Below are positions 26,871 to 39,867 of a DNA stretch of 64,000 nt, piece after piece. How positions within the stretch are numbered: position 1 is the stretch's first letter; each line of letters starts with the position of its first letter. The translations under genes and the position numbers were made by a program. The notes below the pieces were generated by a model that was not told the DNA's origin, did not search any database, and was given only the letters and a program-made list of their open reading frames with translations. The stretch is from Daphnia carinata (lineage: Eukaryota > Arthropoda > Branchiopoda > Diplostraca > Daphniidae), in the NCBI RefSeq assembly GCF_022539665.2, contig NC_081333.1, forward strand, positions 1 to 64,000, written 5' to 3'.

Positions 26871-26970
26871 NNNNNNNNNNNNNNNNNNNNNNNNNNNNNN
26901 NNNNNNNNNNNNNNNNNNNNNNNNNNNNNNNNNNNNNNNNNNNNNNNNNNNNNNNNNNNNNNNNNNNNNN
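26871..26970. other. Assembly gap (100 N)
   Basis: Exactly 100 Ns, the usual placeholder for a gap of unknown size. It separates the 70-bp and 141-bp satellites, so their real junction and the true array lengths are unknown. Confidence 0.99.
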
Positions 26971-29311
26971 TCCCACCGTTCTATCTCTAACCGTTCAAAA
27001 GTTAGCATTTTAAAATTTTTCAAAGCCATCTAGCGGTCGCATTTCAAGTTATAATTAAATCAAACACATCTCAATCGACGTAACTTTTCATTCTGCGTCG
27101 AATGGATTCATTCCCACCGGTCTATCTCTAACCGTTCAAAAGTTAGTATTTTTAAATTTTTCAAAGCCATCTAGCGGTCGCATTTCAAGTTATAATTAAA
27201 TCAAACACATCTCAATCGGCGTAACTTTTCATTTTGCGTCGAATGGATTCATTCCCAGCGTTCTAGCACACACGGTTCAAAAGTTAGCATTTTAAAATTT
27301 TTCAAAGCCATCTAGCGGTCGCATTTCAAGTTATAATTAAATCAAACACATCTCAATCGACGTAACTTTTCATTTTGCGTCGAATGGATTCATTCCCAGC
27401 GTTCTATCTCTACCGTTCAAAAGTTAGCATTTTAAAATTTTTCAAAGCCATCTAGCGGTCGCATTTCAAGTTATAATTAAATCAAACACATCTCAATCGA
27501 CGTAACTTTTCATTCTGCGTCGAATGGATTCATTTTCATCGTTCTATCTCTAACCGTTCAAAAGTTAGCATTTTTAAAATTTTCAAAGCCATCTAGCGGT
27601 CGCATTTCAAGTTATAATTAAATCAAACACATCTCAATCGACGTAACTTTTCATTCTGCGTCGAATGGATTCATTTTCATCGTTCTATCTCTAACCGTTC
27701 AAAAGTTAGCATTTTTAAATTTTTCAAAGCCATCTAGCGGTCGCATTTCAAGTTATAATTAAATCAAACACATCTCAATCGACGTAACTTTTCATTCTGC
27801 GTCGAATGGATTCATTTTCACCGTTCTATCTCTAATCGTTCAAAAGTTAGCATTTTTAAATTTTTCAAAGCCATCTAGCGGTCGCATTTCAAGTTATAAT
27901 TAAATCAAACACATCTCAATCAACGTAACTTTTCATTCTGCGTCGAATGGATTCCTTTTCACCGTTCTATCTCTAACCGTTCAAAAAATAGCATTTTTAA
28001 ATTTTTCAAAGCCATCTAGCGGTCGCATTTCAAGTTATAATTAAATCAAACAAATCTCAATCGACGTAACTTTTCATTCTGCGTCGAATGGATTCATTTT
28101 CACCGTTCTATCTCTAACCGTTCAAAAGTTAGCATTTTAAAAATTTTAAAAGCCATCTAGCGGTCGCATTTCAAGTTATAATTAAATCAAACACATCTCA
28201 ATCGACGTAACTTTTCATTCTGCGTCGAATGGATTCATTTTCACCGTTCTATCTCTAACCGTTCAAAAGTTAGCATTTTTAAATTTTTCAAAGCCATCTA
28301 GCGGTCGCATTTCAAGTTATAATTAAATCAAAAACATCTCAATCGACGTAACTTTTCATTCTGCGTCGAATGGATTCATTTTCACCGTTCTATCTCTGAC
28401 CGTTCAAAAGTTAGCATTTTAAAATTTTTCAAAGCCATCTAGCGGTCGCATTTCAAGTTATAATTAAATCAAACACATCTCAATCGACGTAACTTTTCAT
28501 TCTGCGTCGAATGGATTCATTTTCACCGTTCTATCTCTAACCGTTCAAAAGTTAGCATTTTTAAATTTTTCAAAGCCATCTAGCGGTCGCATTTCAAGTT
28601 ATAATTAAATCAAACACATCTCAATCGACGTAACTTTTCATTTTGCGTCGAATGGATTCATTCCCAGCGTTCTATCTCTAACCGTTCAAAAGTTAGCATT
28701 TTTAAATTTTTCAAAGCCATCTAGCGGTCGCATTTCAAGTTATAATTAAATCAAACACATCTCAATCGACGTAACTTTTCATTCTGCGTCGAATGGATTC
28801 ATTCCCAGCGTTCTATCTCTAACTGTTCAAAAGTTAGCATTTTTAAATTTTTCAAAGCCATCTAGCGGTCGCATTTCAAGTTATAATTAAATCAAACACA
28901 TCTCAATCGACGAACTTTTCATTCTGCGTCGAATGGATTCATTTTCACCGTTCTATCTCTAACCGTTCAAAAGTTAGCATTTTTAAATTTTTCAAAGCCA
29001 TCTAGCGGTCGCATTTCAAGTTATAATTAAATCAAACACATCTCAATCGACGTATCTTTTCATTCTGCGTCGAATGGATTCATTCCCAGCGTTCTAGCAT
29101 ATAACCGTTCAAAAGTTAGCATTTTTAAATTTTTCAAAGCCATCTAGCGGTCGCATTTAAAGTTATAATTAAATCAAACACATCTCAATCGACGTAACTT
29201 TTCATTCTGCGTCGAATGGATTCATTTTCACCGTTCTATCTCTAACCGTTAAAAAGTTAGCATTTTTAAATTTTTCAAACCCATCTAGCAGTCGCATTTC
29301 AAGTTATAATT
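26971..29311 (+). repeat. 141-bp satellite (about 16.6 monomers)
   Basis: Head-to-tail units with starts at 26971, 27112, 27253 and 27394 and so on (period 141). Invariant cores are ccatctagcggtcgcatttc, aagttataattaaatcaaac and cgtcgaatggattcatt. Monomers are 93-99% alike, most changes being in a variable stretch after 'ttcat(tcc/ttt)'. The invariant block ccatctagcgg read on the other strand resembles part of the CTCF core, which may be coincidence. No ORFs. Confidence 0.96.
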
Positions 29312-29702
29312 AAAAAATTATATCAATAAAACTAGATAACTGTATACGATTTAGATGCTAAATTTAACAAGAATCACGAATACGAAATTACTTTTTATGT
29401 TGACTTCATGGTTTTTGAGTTATTTTAAATATAAAAGTAAGTACGATAGAAATTTAAGGCCCGACAAAACAATAAACCCGATTTTTAACTAAAAAATTAT
29501 TATCAATAAAACTAGATAACTACATATGATTTACATGCTAAATTTAACAACAATCAACAACAATCACGAAAATGAAAATTATTTTTGCAATGGTACCAAT
29601 CCATAAATGAAAACCTTGCAATTTATGATTGACATAGTTTCTATGTAGACTTTATGGTTTTTGAGTTATTTTAAATATAAAAGTAGGTATGATAGAAATT
29701 TA
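29312..29702 (+). repeat. About 180-bp satellite (two monomers) joined directly to the 141-bp array
   Basis: After gttataattaaa the sequence switches to a different AT-rich repeat whose monomer runs from aaggcccga through actaaaaaattattatcaat to agtaggtacgatagaaattt (about 180 bp). The second monomer carries an insert of roughly 70 bp at about 29575-29635. Confidence 0.85.
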
Positions 29703-32700
29703 AGGCCCGATTCCCGACGCTGTGATGTTCGTTTTCTGTGTTGTCAGAATAAGTTTTCCTATGTTAAGCATCCGTATTTTTAAAGAAAGTGATGATGGTC
29801 CGAATCGCAGAGGAATCGTTTAATTTTCGTTTTTCTTCGTATTTCCCGAAAGAAACTAACAAATCCAATGAGAAACGAACAGCACACAGGGTGTTGTCGA
29901 AGAGGAACACGTAGTCAAGATTCTGAGAAAAAATTTGAAATTCTAGACAATGCTCTGCAGCAATGTGTTTGTTGTAAGATTTATTTTCTATATTGGCATA
30001 ATAGAATAATTAGAAAATCATGATTTTTTTTTCTTCCTTTTAGGTTTTTGACTTCGTTTAATGTTGTGGCTGAATGGACAATGAGAGATTGAATCAACAA
30101 CATAACAAGCGGGCAGCTCATGGTCATGGTCAAACTCATTAAGGCATAAAGGTATCATTTAATTGGGAAATATTTGTTCACGTCAATACAAGTATTTGTA
30201 TAGGTTTTCTTCATAGGGGCTTTAGCCACCAAACATTTTTTCTTCTTTATGGTTTGTTAGATAAGGGTGGAGGCGGCTTTAACAATTTAGATCTAGCAGC
30301 TATTAGACTGGTGGTGTTGGCCCAGTGAATCTTATTGTCTTCAAGCTGGGTGAAAAAACAATGAGTATTTAGTTATCAAAATTACCTGAGGCATGTGCAA
30401 ATATTCAAATAATTCTTTGTTGAAGTTCAGTTAGTTTCGTGCAACATCCTCACAAAAATGCAACAAGACTTAACAAATAGAGCATATAGACGCAGTGTCG
30501 AACTGTACCAGTGAGTACCAGAGTAATGTGACAAACATTCATGATGGTGATTAATCTTCACACAGCTAACATTTAGTTGGTACTATTATGTGTTTTATAA
30601 ATTTAGTTATAATTTTATTCAGCTTGTTATTTAGTGGAATATAATTTATTTCAGTTTTTCTGATGCAGTTTGGAAGCCACTTGGAGTAAGCCTTTCGTCA
30701 GTTACTCACAAAAAAAGATTGGCAAATCTAGTCCTGGAGATCACTTTTTTTGTCAAGGAAATACTGGAAATTGGTATTGAAAAGGTCATTAACAGACAAT
30801 TTTTGTATTTTATCAGTTTATTCCTATATTTAACATGGTTGTTTAGAAATGCTATTGGAGTCTAAAAGCACTTGACAAAAAACCTTTTGATTGTTCTCGT
30901 ATTAGATGGAAATTACTTGTGCAATGGTACCAATCCATAAATGAAAACAATCTATTAGACAAAAATTTATGATTGACTGATCATAATCTGTGTAAATTTA
31001 TATATAATTCTAGGTATTCAACCATGGAATGACCAGCTCTCTGCAGAGTGAAAATCTACTTGACAGCGTTAAACCTGTTAAGTACCTTTTACAAAAAATT
31101 CTGAGAATTGCAAAAGTTATGTGAACAAATTTTGTATTGGAGAAATTCTAGGTAAAATGAAAGCCATTTCACAATACAGCTGAATAGCTATGAAACACAA
31201 CCAATCCAGGAACTGAGTGTGTTGAACAACCAAACTTATCTTGGAGAGCTGCAGAAAGAGAATGGAACATTACCCTGCCAAACACCTGCTTCCAAATGGT
31301 AGTTTTAATTATTTGTTTTTACAAGATATATTCAGTCAATTCTTCGAAAACTGTTCTTTTTCGCAGGTCAATGGCAGGGGTCTTATTCACTGTCTGATGA
31401 ATTTAAGTTTAAACAAGATATTGCTTTTGATTACTTCTGCTGGTAACTTTTATATTCCTAGTTAGGATATGGCTTTCCTCAAAAAGGGTTTAAACTAACA
31501 TCTAACTTTTTTTTCTTCTTCTCAAAAGAGCTGCTGAGGAAGTTAGCTAGAGTGACGTAGATGTGTCATCACAGCAGAATAACTGTAAAAAGCAAGTTCT
31601 TCAGCAAAATGAGTGCCTTGCAGTATTTACCACTATTGAACTTTGAGCTGATGATACCTGGTAAACCTGCAATTTGTTTTTATGTAGACTTCATGGTTTT
31701 TGAATTATTTCAAAAATAAAAGTAGGTACGATAGAAATTTAAGGCCCGAAAAAACAATAAGCCCGACTTTTAACTAAAAAATTATTATCAATAAAAATAG
31801 ATAACTATATATGATTTAGATGCTAAATTGAACAACAATCCCGAATATGAAATTAGTTTTTATGTAGATTTTATGGTTTTTGAGTTATTTTAAATATAAA
31901 AGTAGGTACGATAGAAATTCAAGGCCCGACAAAACATTAAACCCGACTTTTAACTAAAAAATTAATATCAATAAAACTGGATAACTATAAATGATTTAGA
32001 TGCTAAATTTAACAAGAATCACGAATATGAAATTAGTTTTTATGTAGGCCTAATGGTTTGTGAGTTATTTTAAATTTAAAAGTAGGTACGATAGAAATTT
32101 AAGGCCCGAAAAACAATAAGCCCAACTTCTAACTAAAAAATTATTATCAATAAAACTAGATAACTATGTACGATTTAGATGCTAAATTTAACAAGAATCA
32201 CGAATATCAAATTAGTTTTTATGTAGACTTCATGGTTTTTGAGTTATTTTAAATATAAAAATAAGTACGATAGAAATTTAAGGCCCGACAAAACAATAAA
32301 CCTGATTTTTAACTAAAAAATTAATATCAATAAAACTAGATAACTATAAATGATTTAGATGCTAAATTTAACAAGAATCACGAATATGAAATTACTATTT
32401 ATGTAGGCCTAATGGTTTGTGAGTTATTTTAAATTTAAAAGTAGGTACGATAGAAATTTAAGGCCCGAAAAACAATAAGCCCAACTTTTAACTAAAAAAT
32501 TATTATCAATAAAACTAGATAACTATATACGATTTAGATGCTAAATTTAACAAGAATCACGAATATCAAATTAGTTTTTATGTAGACTTCATGGTTTTTG
32601 AGTTATTTTAAATATAAAAGTAAGTACGATAGAAATTTAAGGCCCGACAAAACAATAAACCCGATTTTTAACTAAAAAATTATTATCAATAAAACTAGAT

Positions 32701-32820
32701 AACTACATATGATTTACATGCTAAATTTAACAACAATCACGAAAATGAAATTAGTTTCTATGTAGACTTTATGGTTTTTGAGTTATTTTAAATATAAAAG
32801 TAGGTATGATAGAAATTTAA
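29703..32820 (+). repeat. 3.1-kb higher-order repeat, copy 1
   Basis: The unit has about 1.97 kb of non-satellite DNA with decayed exons (29703-31670), then about 6.4 monomers of the 180-bp satellite (31671-32820). It is repeated almost base for base from 32821 (period 3118). Copy 1 differs by a few substitutions and short indels, for example 'tcatggtcatggtcaaactcattaagg' against a shorter form in copies 2 and 3. Confidence 0.93.
30655..31530 (+). pseudogene. Exon-like remnants in higher-order repeat copy 1
   Basis: Several stretches look like old exons bounded by splice-like signals. 30655-30784 is open for 43 codons (begins FSDAVWKPLGV, after ttatttcag). 30847-30969 is open for about 40 codons and then hits TGA (contains RWKLLVQWYQS). 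About 31230-31298 encodes WRAAEREWNITLPNTCFQM and is followed by a GT. About 31368-31441 encodes QWQGSYSLSDEFKFKQDIAFDYFC and is followed by GTAACTT, with a pyrimidine tract and AG 85 bp later. The joins do not keep frame (stop at the last junction), so this is a gene remnant. I do not recognise the family. Confidence 0.45.
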
Positions 32821-35800
32821 GGCCCGATTCCCGACGCTGTGATGTTCGTTTTCTGTGTTGTCAGAATAAGTTTTCCTATGTTAAGCATCCGTATTTTTAA
32901 AGAAAGTGATGATGGTCCGAATCGCAGAGGAATCGTTTAATTTTCGTTTTTCTTCGTATTTCCCGAAAGAAACTAACAAATCCAATGAGAAACGAACAGC
33001 ACACAGGGTGTTGTCGAAGAGGAACACGTAGTCAAGATTCTGAGAAAAAATTTGAAATTCTAGACAATGCTCTGCAGCAATGTGTTTGTTGTAAGATTTA
33101 TTTTCTATATTGGCATAATAGAATAATTAGAAAATCATGATTTTTTTTCTTCCTTTTAGGTTTTTGACTTCGTTTAATGTTGTGGCTGAATGGACAATGA
33201 GAGATTGAATCAACAACATAACAAGCGGGCAGCTCATGGTCAAACTCATTTGGCATAAAGGTATCATTTAATTGGGAAATATTTGTTCACGTCAATACAA
33301 GTATTTGTATAGGTTTTCTTCATAGGGGCTTTAGCCACCAAACATTTTTTCTTCTTTATGGTTTGTTAGATAAGGGTGGAGGCGGCTTTAACAATTTAGA
33401 TCTAGCAGCTATTAGACTGGTGGTGTTGGCCCAGTGAATCTTATTGTCTTCAAGCTGGGTGAAAAAACAATGAGTATTTAGTTATCAAAATTACCTGAGG
33501 CATGTGCAAATATTCAAATAATTCTTTGTTGAAGTTCAGTTAGTTTCGTGCAACATCCTCACAAAAATGCAACAAGACTTAACAAATAGAGCATATAGAC
33601 GCAGTGTCGAACTGTACCAGTGAGTACCAGAGTAATGTGACAAACATTCATGATGGTGATTAATCTTCACACAGCTAACATTTAGTTGGTACTATTATGT
33701 GTTTTATAAATTTAGTTATAATTTTATTCAGCTTGTTATTTAGTGGAATATAATTTATTTCAGTTTTTCTGATGCAGTTTGGAAGCCACTTGGAGTAAGC
33801 CTTTCGTCAGTTACTCACAAAAAAAGATTGGCAAATCTAGTCCTGGAGATCACTTTTTTTGTCAAGGAAATACTGGAAATTGGTATTGAAAAGGTCATTA
33901 ACAGACAATTTTTGTATTTTATCAGTTTATTCCTATATTTAACATGGTTGTTTAGAAATGCTATTGGAGTCTAAAAGCACTTGACAAAAAACCTTTTGAT
34001 TGTTCTCGTATTAGATGGAAATTACTTGTGCAATGGTACCAATCCATAAATGAAAACAATCTATTAGACAAAAATTTATGATTGACTGATCATAATCTGT
34101 GTAAATTTATATATAATTCTAGGTATTCAACCATGGAATGACCAGCTCTCTGCAGAGTGAAAATCTACTTGACAGCGTTAAACCTGTTAAGTACCTTTTA
34201 CAAAAAATTCTGAGAATTGCAAAAGTTATGTGAACAAATTTTGTATTGGAGAAATTCTAGGTAAAATGAAAGCCATTTCACAATACAGCTGAATAGCTAT
34301 GAAACACAACCAATCCAGGAACTGAGTGTGTTGAACAACCAAACTTATCTTGGAGAGCTGCAGAAAGAGAATGGAACATTACCCTGCCAAACACCTGCTT
34401 CCAAATGGTAGTTTTAATTATTTGTTTTTACAAGGTATATTCAGTCAATTCTTCGAAAACTGTTCTTTTTCGCAGGTCAATGGCAGGGGTCTTATTCACT
34501 GTCTGATGAATTTAAGTTTAAACAAGATATTGCTTTTGATTACTTCTGCTGGTAACTTTTATATTCCTAGTTAGGATATGGCTTTCCTCAAAAAGGGTTT
34601 AAACTAACATCTAACTTTTTTTTCTTCTTCTCAAAAGAGCTGCTGAGGAAGTTAGCTAGAGTGACGTAGATGTGTCATCACAGCAGAATAACTGTAAAAA
34701 GCAAGTTCTTCAGCAAAATGAGTGCCTTGCAGTATTTACCACTATTGAACGATTTTGAGCTGATGATACCTGGTAAACCTGCAATTTGTTTTTATGTAGA
34801 CTTCATGGTTTTTGAATTATTTCAAAAATAAAAGTAGGTACGATAGAAATTTAAGGCCCGAAAAAACAATAAGCCCGACTTTTAACTAAAAAATTATTAT
34901 CAATAAAAATAGATAACTATATATGATTTAGATGCTAAATTGAACAACAATCCCGAATATGAAATTAGTTTTTATGTAGATTTTATGGTTTTTGAGTTAT
35001 TTTAAATATAAAAGTAGGTACGATAGAAATTCAAGGCCCGACAAAACATTAAACCCGACTTTTAACTAAAAAATTAATATCAATAAAACTGGATAACTAT
35101 AAATGATTTAGATGCTAAATTTAACAAGAATCACGAATAAATTAGTTTTTATGTAGGCCTAATGGTTTGTGAGTTATTTTAAATTTAAAAGTAGGTACGA
35201 TAGAAATTTAAGGCCCGAAAAACAATAAGCCCAACTTCTAACTAAAAAATTATTATCAATAAAACTAGATAACTATGTACGATTTAGATGCTAAATTTAA
35301 CAAGAATCACGAATATCAAATTAGTTTTTATGTAGACTTCATGGTTTTTGAGTTATTTTAAATATAAAAATAAGTACGATAGAAATTTAAGGCCCGACAA
35401 AACAATAAACCTGATTTTTAACTAAAAAATTAATATCAATAAAACTAGATAACTATAAATGATTTAGATGCTAAATTTAACAAGAATCACGAATATGAAA
35501 TTACTATTTATGTAGGCCTAATGGTTTGTGAGTTATTTTAAATTTAAAAGTAGGTACGATAGAAATTTAAGGCCCGAAAAACAATAAGCCCAACTTTTAA
35601 CTAAAAAATTATTATCAATAAAACTAGATAACTATATACGATTTAGATGCTAAATTTAACAAGAATCACGAATATCAAATTAGTTTTTATGTAGACTTCA
35701 TGGTTTTTGAGTTATTTTAAATATAAAAGTAAGTACGATAGAAATTTAAGGCCCGACAAAACAATAAACCCGATTTTTAACTAAAAAATTATTATCAATA

Positions 35801-35929
35801 AAACTAGATAACTACATATGATTTACATGCTAAATTTAACAACAATCACGAAAATGAAATTAGTTTCTATGTAGACTTTATGGTTTTTGAGTTATTTTAA
35901 ATATAAAAGTAGGTATGATAGAAATTTAA
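32821..35929 (+). repeat. 3.1-kb higher-order repeat, copy 2
   Basis: Nearly identical to copy 1 across both the gene-like part and the 180-bp monomers (more than 98% by eye), so the duplication is recent. It includes the same exon-like remnants, with one visible coding difference (LQDIF to LQGIF in the 34350-34574 frame). Confidence 0.93.
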
Positions 35930-36903
35930 GGCCCGATTCCCGACGCTGTGATGTTCGTTTTCTGTGTTGTCAGAATAAGTTTTCCTATGTTAAGCATCCG
36001 TATTTTTAAAGAAAGTGATGATGGTCCGAATCGCAGAGGAATCGTTTAATTTTCGTTTTTCTTCGTATTTCCCGAAAGAAACTAACAAATCCAATGAGAA
36101 ACGAACAGCACACAGGGTGTTGTCGAAGAGGAACACGTAGTCAAGATTCTGAGAAAAAATTTGAAATTCTAGACAATGCTCTGCAGCAATGTGTTTGTTG
36201 TAAGATTTATTTTCTATATTGGCATAATAGAATAATTAGAAAATCATGATTTTTTTTTCTTCCTTTTAGGTTTTTGACTTCGTTTAATGTTGTGGCTGAA
36301 TGGACAATGAGAGATTGAATCAACAACATAACAAGCGGGCAGCTCATGGTCAAACTCATTTGGCATAAAGGTATCATTTAATTGGGAAATATTTGTTCAC
36401 GTCAATACAAGTATTTGTATAGGTTTTCTTCATAGGGGCTTTAGCCACCAAACATTTTTTCTTCTTTATGGTTTGTTAGATAAGGGTGGAGGCGGCTTTA
36501 ACAATTTAGATCTAGCAGCTATTAGACTGGTGGTGTTGGCCCAGTGAATCTTATTGTCTTCAAGCTGGGTGAAAAAACAATGAGTATTTAGTTATCAAAA
36601 TTACCTGAGGCATGTGCAAATATTCAAATAATTCTTTGTTGAAGTTCAGTTAGTTTCGTGCAACATCCTCACAAAAATGCAACAAGACTTAACAAATAGA
36701 GCATATAGACACAGTGTCGAACTGTACCAGTGAGTACCAGAGTAATGTGACAAACATTCATGATGGTGATTAATCTTCACACAGCTAACATTTAGTTGGT
36801 ACTATTATGTGTTTTATAAATTTAGTTATAATTTTATTCAGCTTGTTATTTAGTGGAATATAATTTATTTCAGTTTTTCTGATGCAGTTTGGAAGCCACT
36901 TGG
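35930..36903 (+). repeat. 3.1-kb higher-order repeat, partial copy 3
   Basis: Follows copies 1 and 2 closely up to about 36903, then continues in a diverged paralogue (ttggaggaaacctttcatc instead of ttggagtaagcctttcgtc). The copy breaks inside the first exon-like remnant, so the repeat array ends within a unit. Confidence 0.88.
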
Positions 36904-37480
36904 AGGAAACCTTTCATCAGTTACCAATAAAAATAGATTGGCAAATCTAACAAATGGTATGCAATCGGTAACAGTTTTATTACAGTTAGAATTACTTTTT
37001 CCTAACATACATTTCAAACTCATTTTTAACACAGTTAACATATATAGTCGCATCACATGAGGGTGGGTGAGGTTTTGTTGCCCATTGCTGAAGTTGTGGG
37101 CAGTTCTTGGTCCATGTCGTAAAGGTATGTGCAGCTAGCAATCGCCCAGTATCTTCCTTTCCCATTTTCCTTTTTGGTCTTACAGTTTGACACTTTCGGC
37201 GTACATACCCCGAGGGAAAAGTGTCTTGTATTAAGTTGAGTTTAAAGCGTGGATGAAGGACCGATTTTTGTAGCGTCATCCAAAGCTATTAGCAATATGC
37301 TGTTGGGTGTCAGAATCATTTACATTATTGCCCAAACTTTGATTGTCTTCCAAAATCGTCTGCTCGATGATACTTTATTCGTGAAAATGCTTAAGCATCT
37401 TTCAGTGTTTCTCCTGTTGAAGCCGAGGCGAATAGCTGAATCACACCTATCATTTCATATTTTTTATGCCTTATCATTGT
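36904..37480. pseudogene. Gene-remnant DNA between the higher-order repeats and the palindrome
   Basis: On the minus strand an open stretch (37279-36992, 95 codons, with KMGKEDTGRLLAAHTFTTW and Cys/His residues near the end) is preceded by a second coding-like stretch in another frame (about 37370-37270, with SIIEQTILEDNQSLGNNV). The frame break between them points to a decayed coding exon pair. A plus-strand frame (37249-37530) overlaps and looks like a shadow. I cannot assign a family. Confidence 0.35.
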
Positions 37481-37575
37481 ATAGAAACTATGTCGGTAAC
37501 CCTTTGTTCTGTGTTCTTGTGTTTTGTTGAAACTTTCCTATGTCATTTTCAAGTGAGATTTTTATTTGTTTTTAG

Positions 37576-37611
37576 GTAGCTGTACTGATGTGTAAAGAAT
37601 GGTGGTTGCAG
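37576..37611 (+). pseudogene. HP1-like 3' exon remnant, left-arm copy
   Basis: After the acceptor ttgtttttag come codons for VAVLMCKEWWLQ, then a GT. It mirrors 53318-53352 in the right arm, where it lies downstream of HP1-like exons. The first HP1-like exons are absent on this side because the arm homology ends before them. Confidence 0.45.
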
Positions 37612-38828
37612 GTCATCAGAGCCATTCTTTTATACAATACTGTTCCTTTTTTATTGCTTTAATTTTTTCATTTTAGCCACTGAATGTAGCTGGAACAGAA
37701 CATGTTGGAATTTTAGCATCAGGACATCTGGCTGGTTGGACAATTAAACATCCCTCTGTGTGGACATAAACGTGTCAAGTTTTTATCTGTAGATTATTTC
37801 TGGGATAATAACTTTGTCACCAACACCGTGACTTTGAAAACTAGCAGTTGAACAGTCTTTCAATTCGAAACAAAAAGGAGTCATGGTAATTTTATGTTTT
37901 GTATACATTTCTGTATAAACTATCATTTATCTAGATTACTCAAGTGGCATGACACTATATGGCTGGTATTGGAATAGATACTGTTGGTTGTATGCAGAAT
38001 ATCTTACTGAGAAGGGGATCTACTATTGAAGGAGTATCGTGTTTTACTACAGGCTGACCAGAAGCACAAACACATTGATTGAAAATTATTATCAATTTTA
38101 AGAATTGGTAAGTGAAATAATAGTAATTATACGAAGTTGTAATAATATTCTAATGATAAGCAATTACTATGGAATTATTGTTGGGAAAAGGTGACAAAAA
38201 ATAATAATTTATGTTATAAAAATTAACAGGGTAAAAACCATTTTCTATGGTATTTGTGGTAAAGTATATTATGTATTGCTATGAATACTTGTTATCCGAA
38301 CAAATTGAAAATAATTGTACAAATTTTTATCCACCTATGTTGAAGCTTTGTTAGCTATAGGTCCCTATATCGTATCTATATATGGTCCCTATAGCTTACC
38401 AAATTGAAAATAATTGTCCTACTGTTTATCTAACTTTGTCGAAGCTTTGTAATCCATAGGTCTCTTACTTTGCTTATCTTCCAGTGATCAGGACAATGTG
38501 GGTTAGTATAACATTAAACAATTTAAAATTTATTCAAAGTCAGAACAGTTGAAATTTCAAGTAGATTGACATGTGCAGGGAATACTTGTTAATGTTTTGC
38601 AGGTACAAGAATTACACATACATATTACAACTGTATTGATAAGATTTTCGATGCTTAATAATTTCTATTTACATTCAGAAGTAACAGGTTATTAATATGA
38701 CTTAATGTACATGACTACATGATGAATACCAGCAGTGATGAAACCTAAGAGTCGCAACGAACATATAGTATGGTACTATAAATGTTTTAAATAATTAGTG
38801 ATACTTAACTGTCAATATCTCATTTGAT

Positions 38829-38900
38829 GCAGTTTGAAAGACGGTCCGAGTAAACACTACAGCATCTACTCACACAAGGACTGCAAAATCGTCGTAAATT
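38829..38900 (+). pseudogene. Diverged copy of the first exon-like remnant of the 3.1-kb unit
   Basis: tttgatgcagtttgaaag here corresponds to tctgatgcagtttggaag in the 3.1-kb unit, with TGA replacing TGG. The same exon recurs at about 43450 and, inverted, at about 52420. It shows that the palindrome and the 3.1-kb array share ancestry. Confidence 0.5.
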
Positions 38901-39867
38901 CAACTTAGCTGACAGGCGAATCGATCGACGACGGTGTTATAGTTGAGGTACAGTTGTGGAGGTAAGACTATGTACGAAAGTGAATATTTTGCGTCTTCTA
39001 CCGCCTTAAATACTCGATGACACGTGTCACATTATTGCTTTCCCGGAAGTAGAGTGTAGGGTAGAGAGCCCTAATTCTGAAGGTCGATAGGTTGAAGGGC
39101 AAATCTTTATTTCCAGGTGAGCCCGAGGTTATAGCCATTCCCCATCGATTGACCCTAGGTTACTTTTACTTTTTTTTTTGTTTCCAAGTGCGTAAAACAG
39201 ATGAAGAACCTCGGGCATTCACTAAAAGGAGGGGGCGAGAAAAAAAGAATCTAGAAGCTCAGTAGCTCGTTCACCTGCACGCGATGCACTAGTGTAGATT
39301 TGTTGCTGGCACTCCTCGTCTAGTGATACTTAGAACTTTCGCACGTGTACCCAGTTTTCGCAATTTGTAGATTCATCAATTACGCACGGCATCAGCACCT
39401 GGTTTTGTTTAGTTGGGTAGTACAATAAGTCTAGATGAAATAGATCATCATAGATTAAGTTAAGGATAAGTAGGTCTAAACTGAAGTTAACAGTAAGGGT
39501 ACTTAAGCGTATAACTTAAGTAAGGCGTAAGCGTAGTCCACCTCAGTTCGTTACCTTTGCACAACACTATCTTAGCCATTTTCTTTCACTGTTCTATGCA
39601 ATTGTGTACCGTAGTCGTCGTTCGTAAACCATTTTTCCACGAACATCGTACATGTCGACTTTTTCACACAATTTTCACATGAACCGCCAATCCAAACAAC
39701 CTCCTGATCATTAACTAACGATTAATAATCGATTTCTTTTTCCAGGAAATTTTTATCAAATGTAACTGTAATTTGTGTATCTGATCCTGTTAGAATTAAG
39801 ATAACACTGATTGTTGATCAAATATTCAAAAATTTTGTTTGTTTTTCTTTTTCTTTTGTACAATCAG

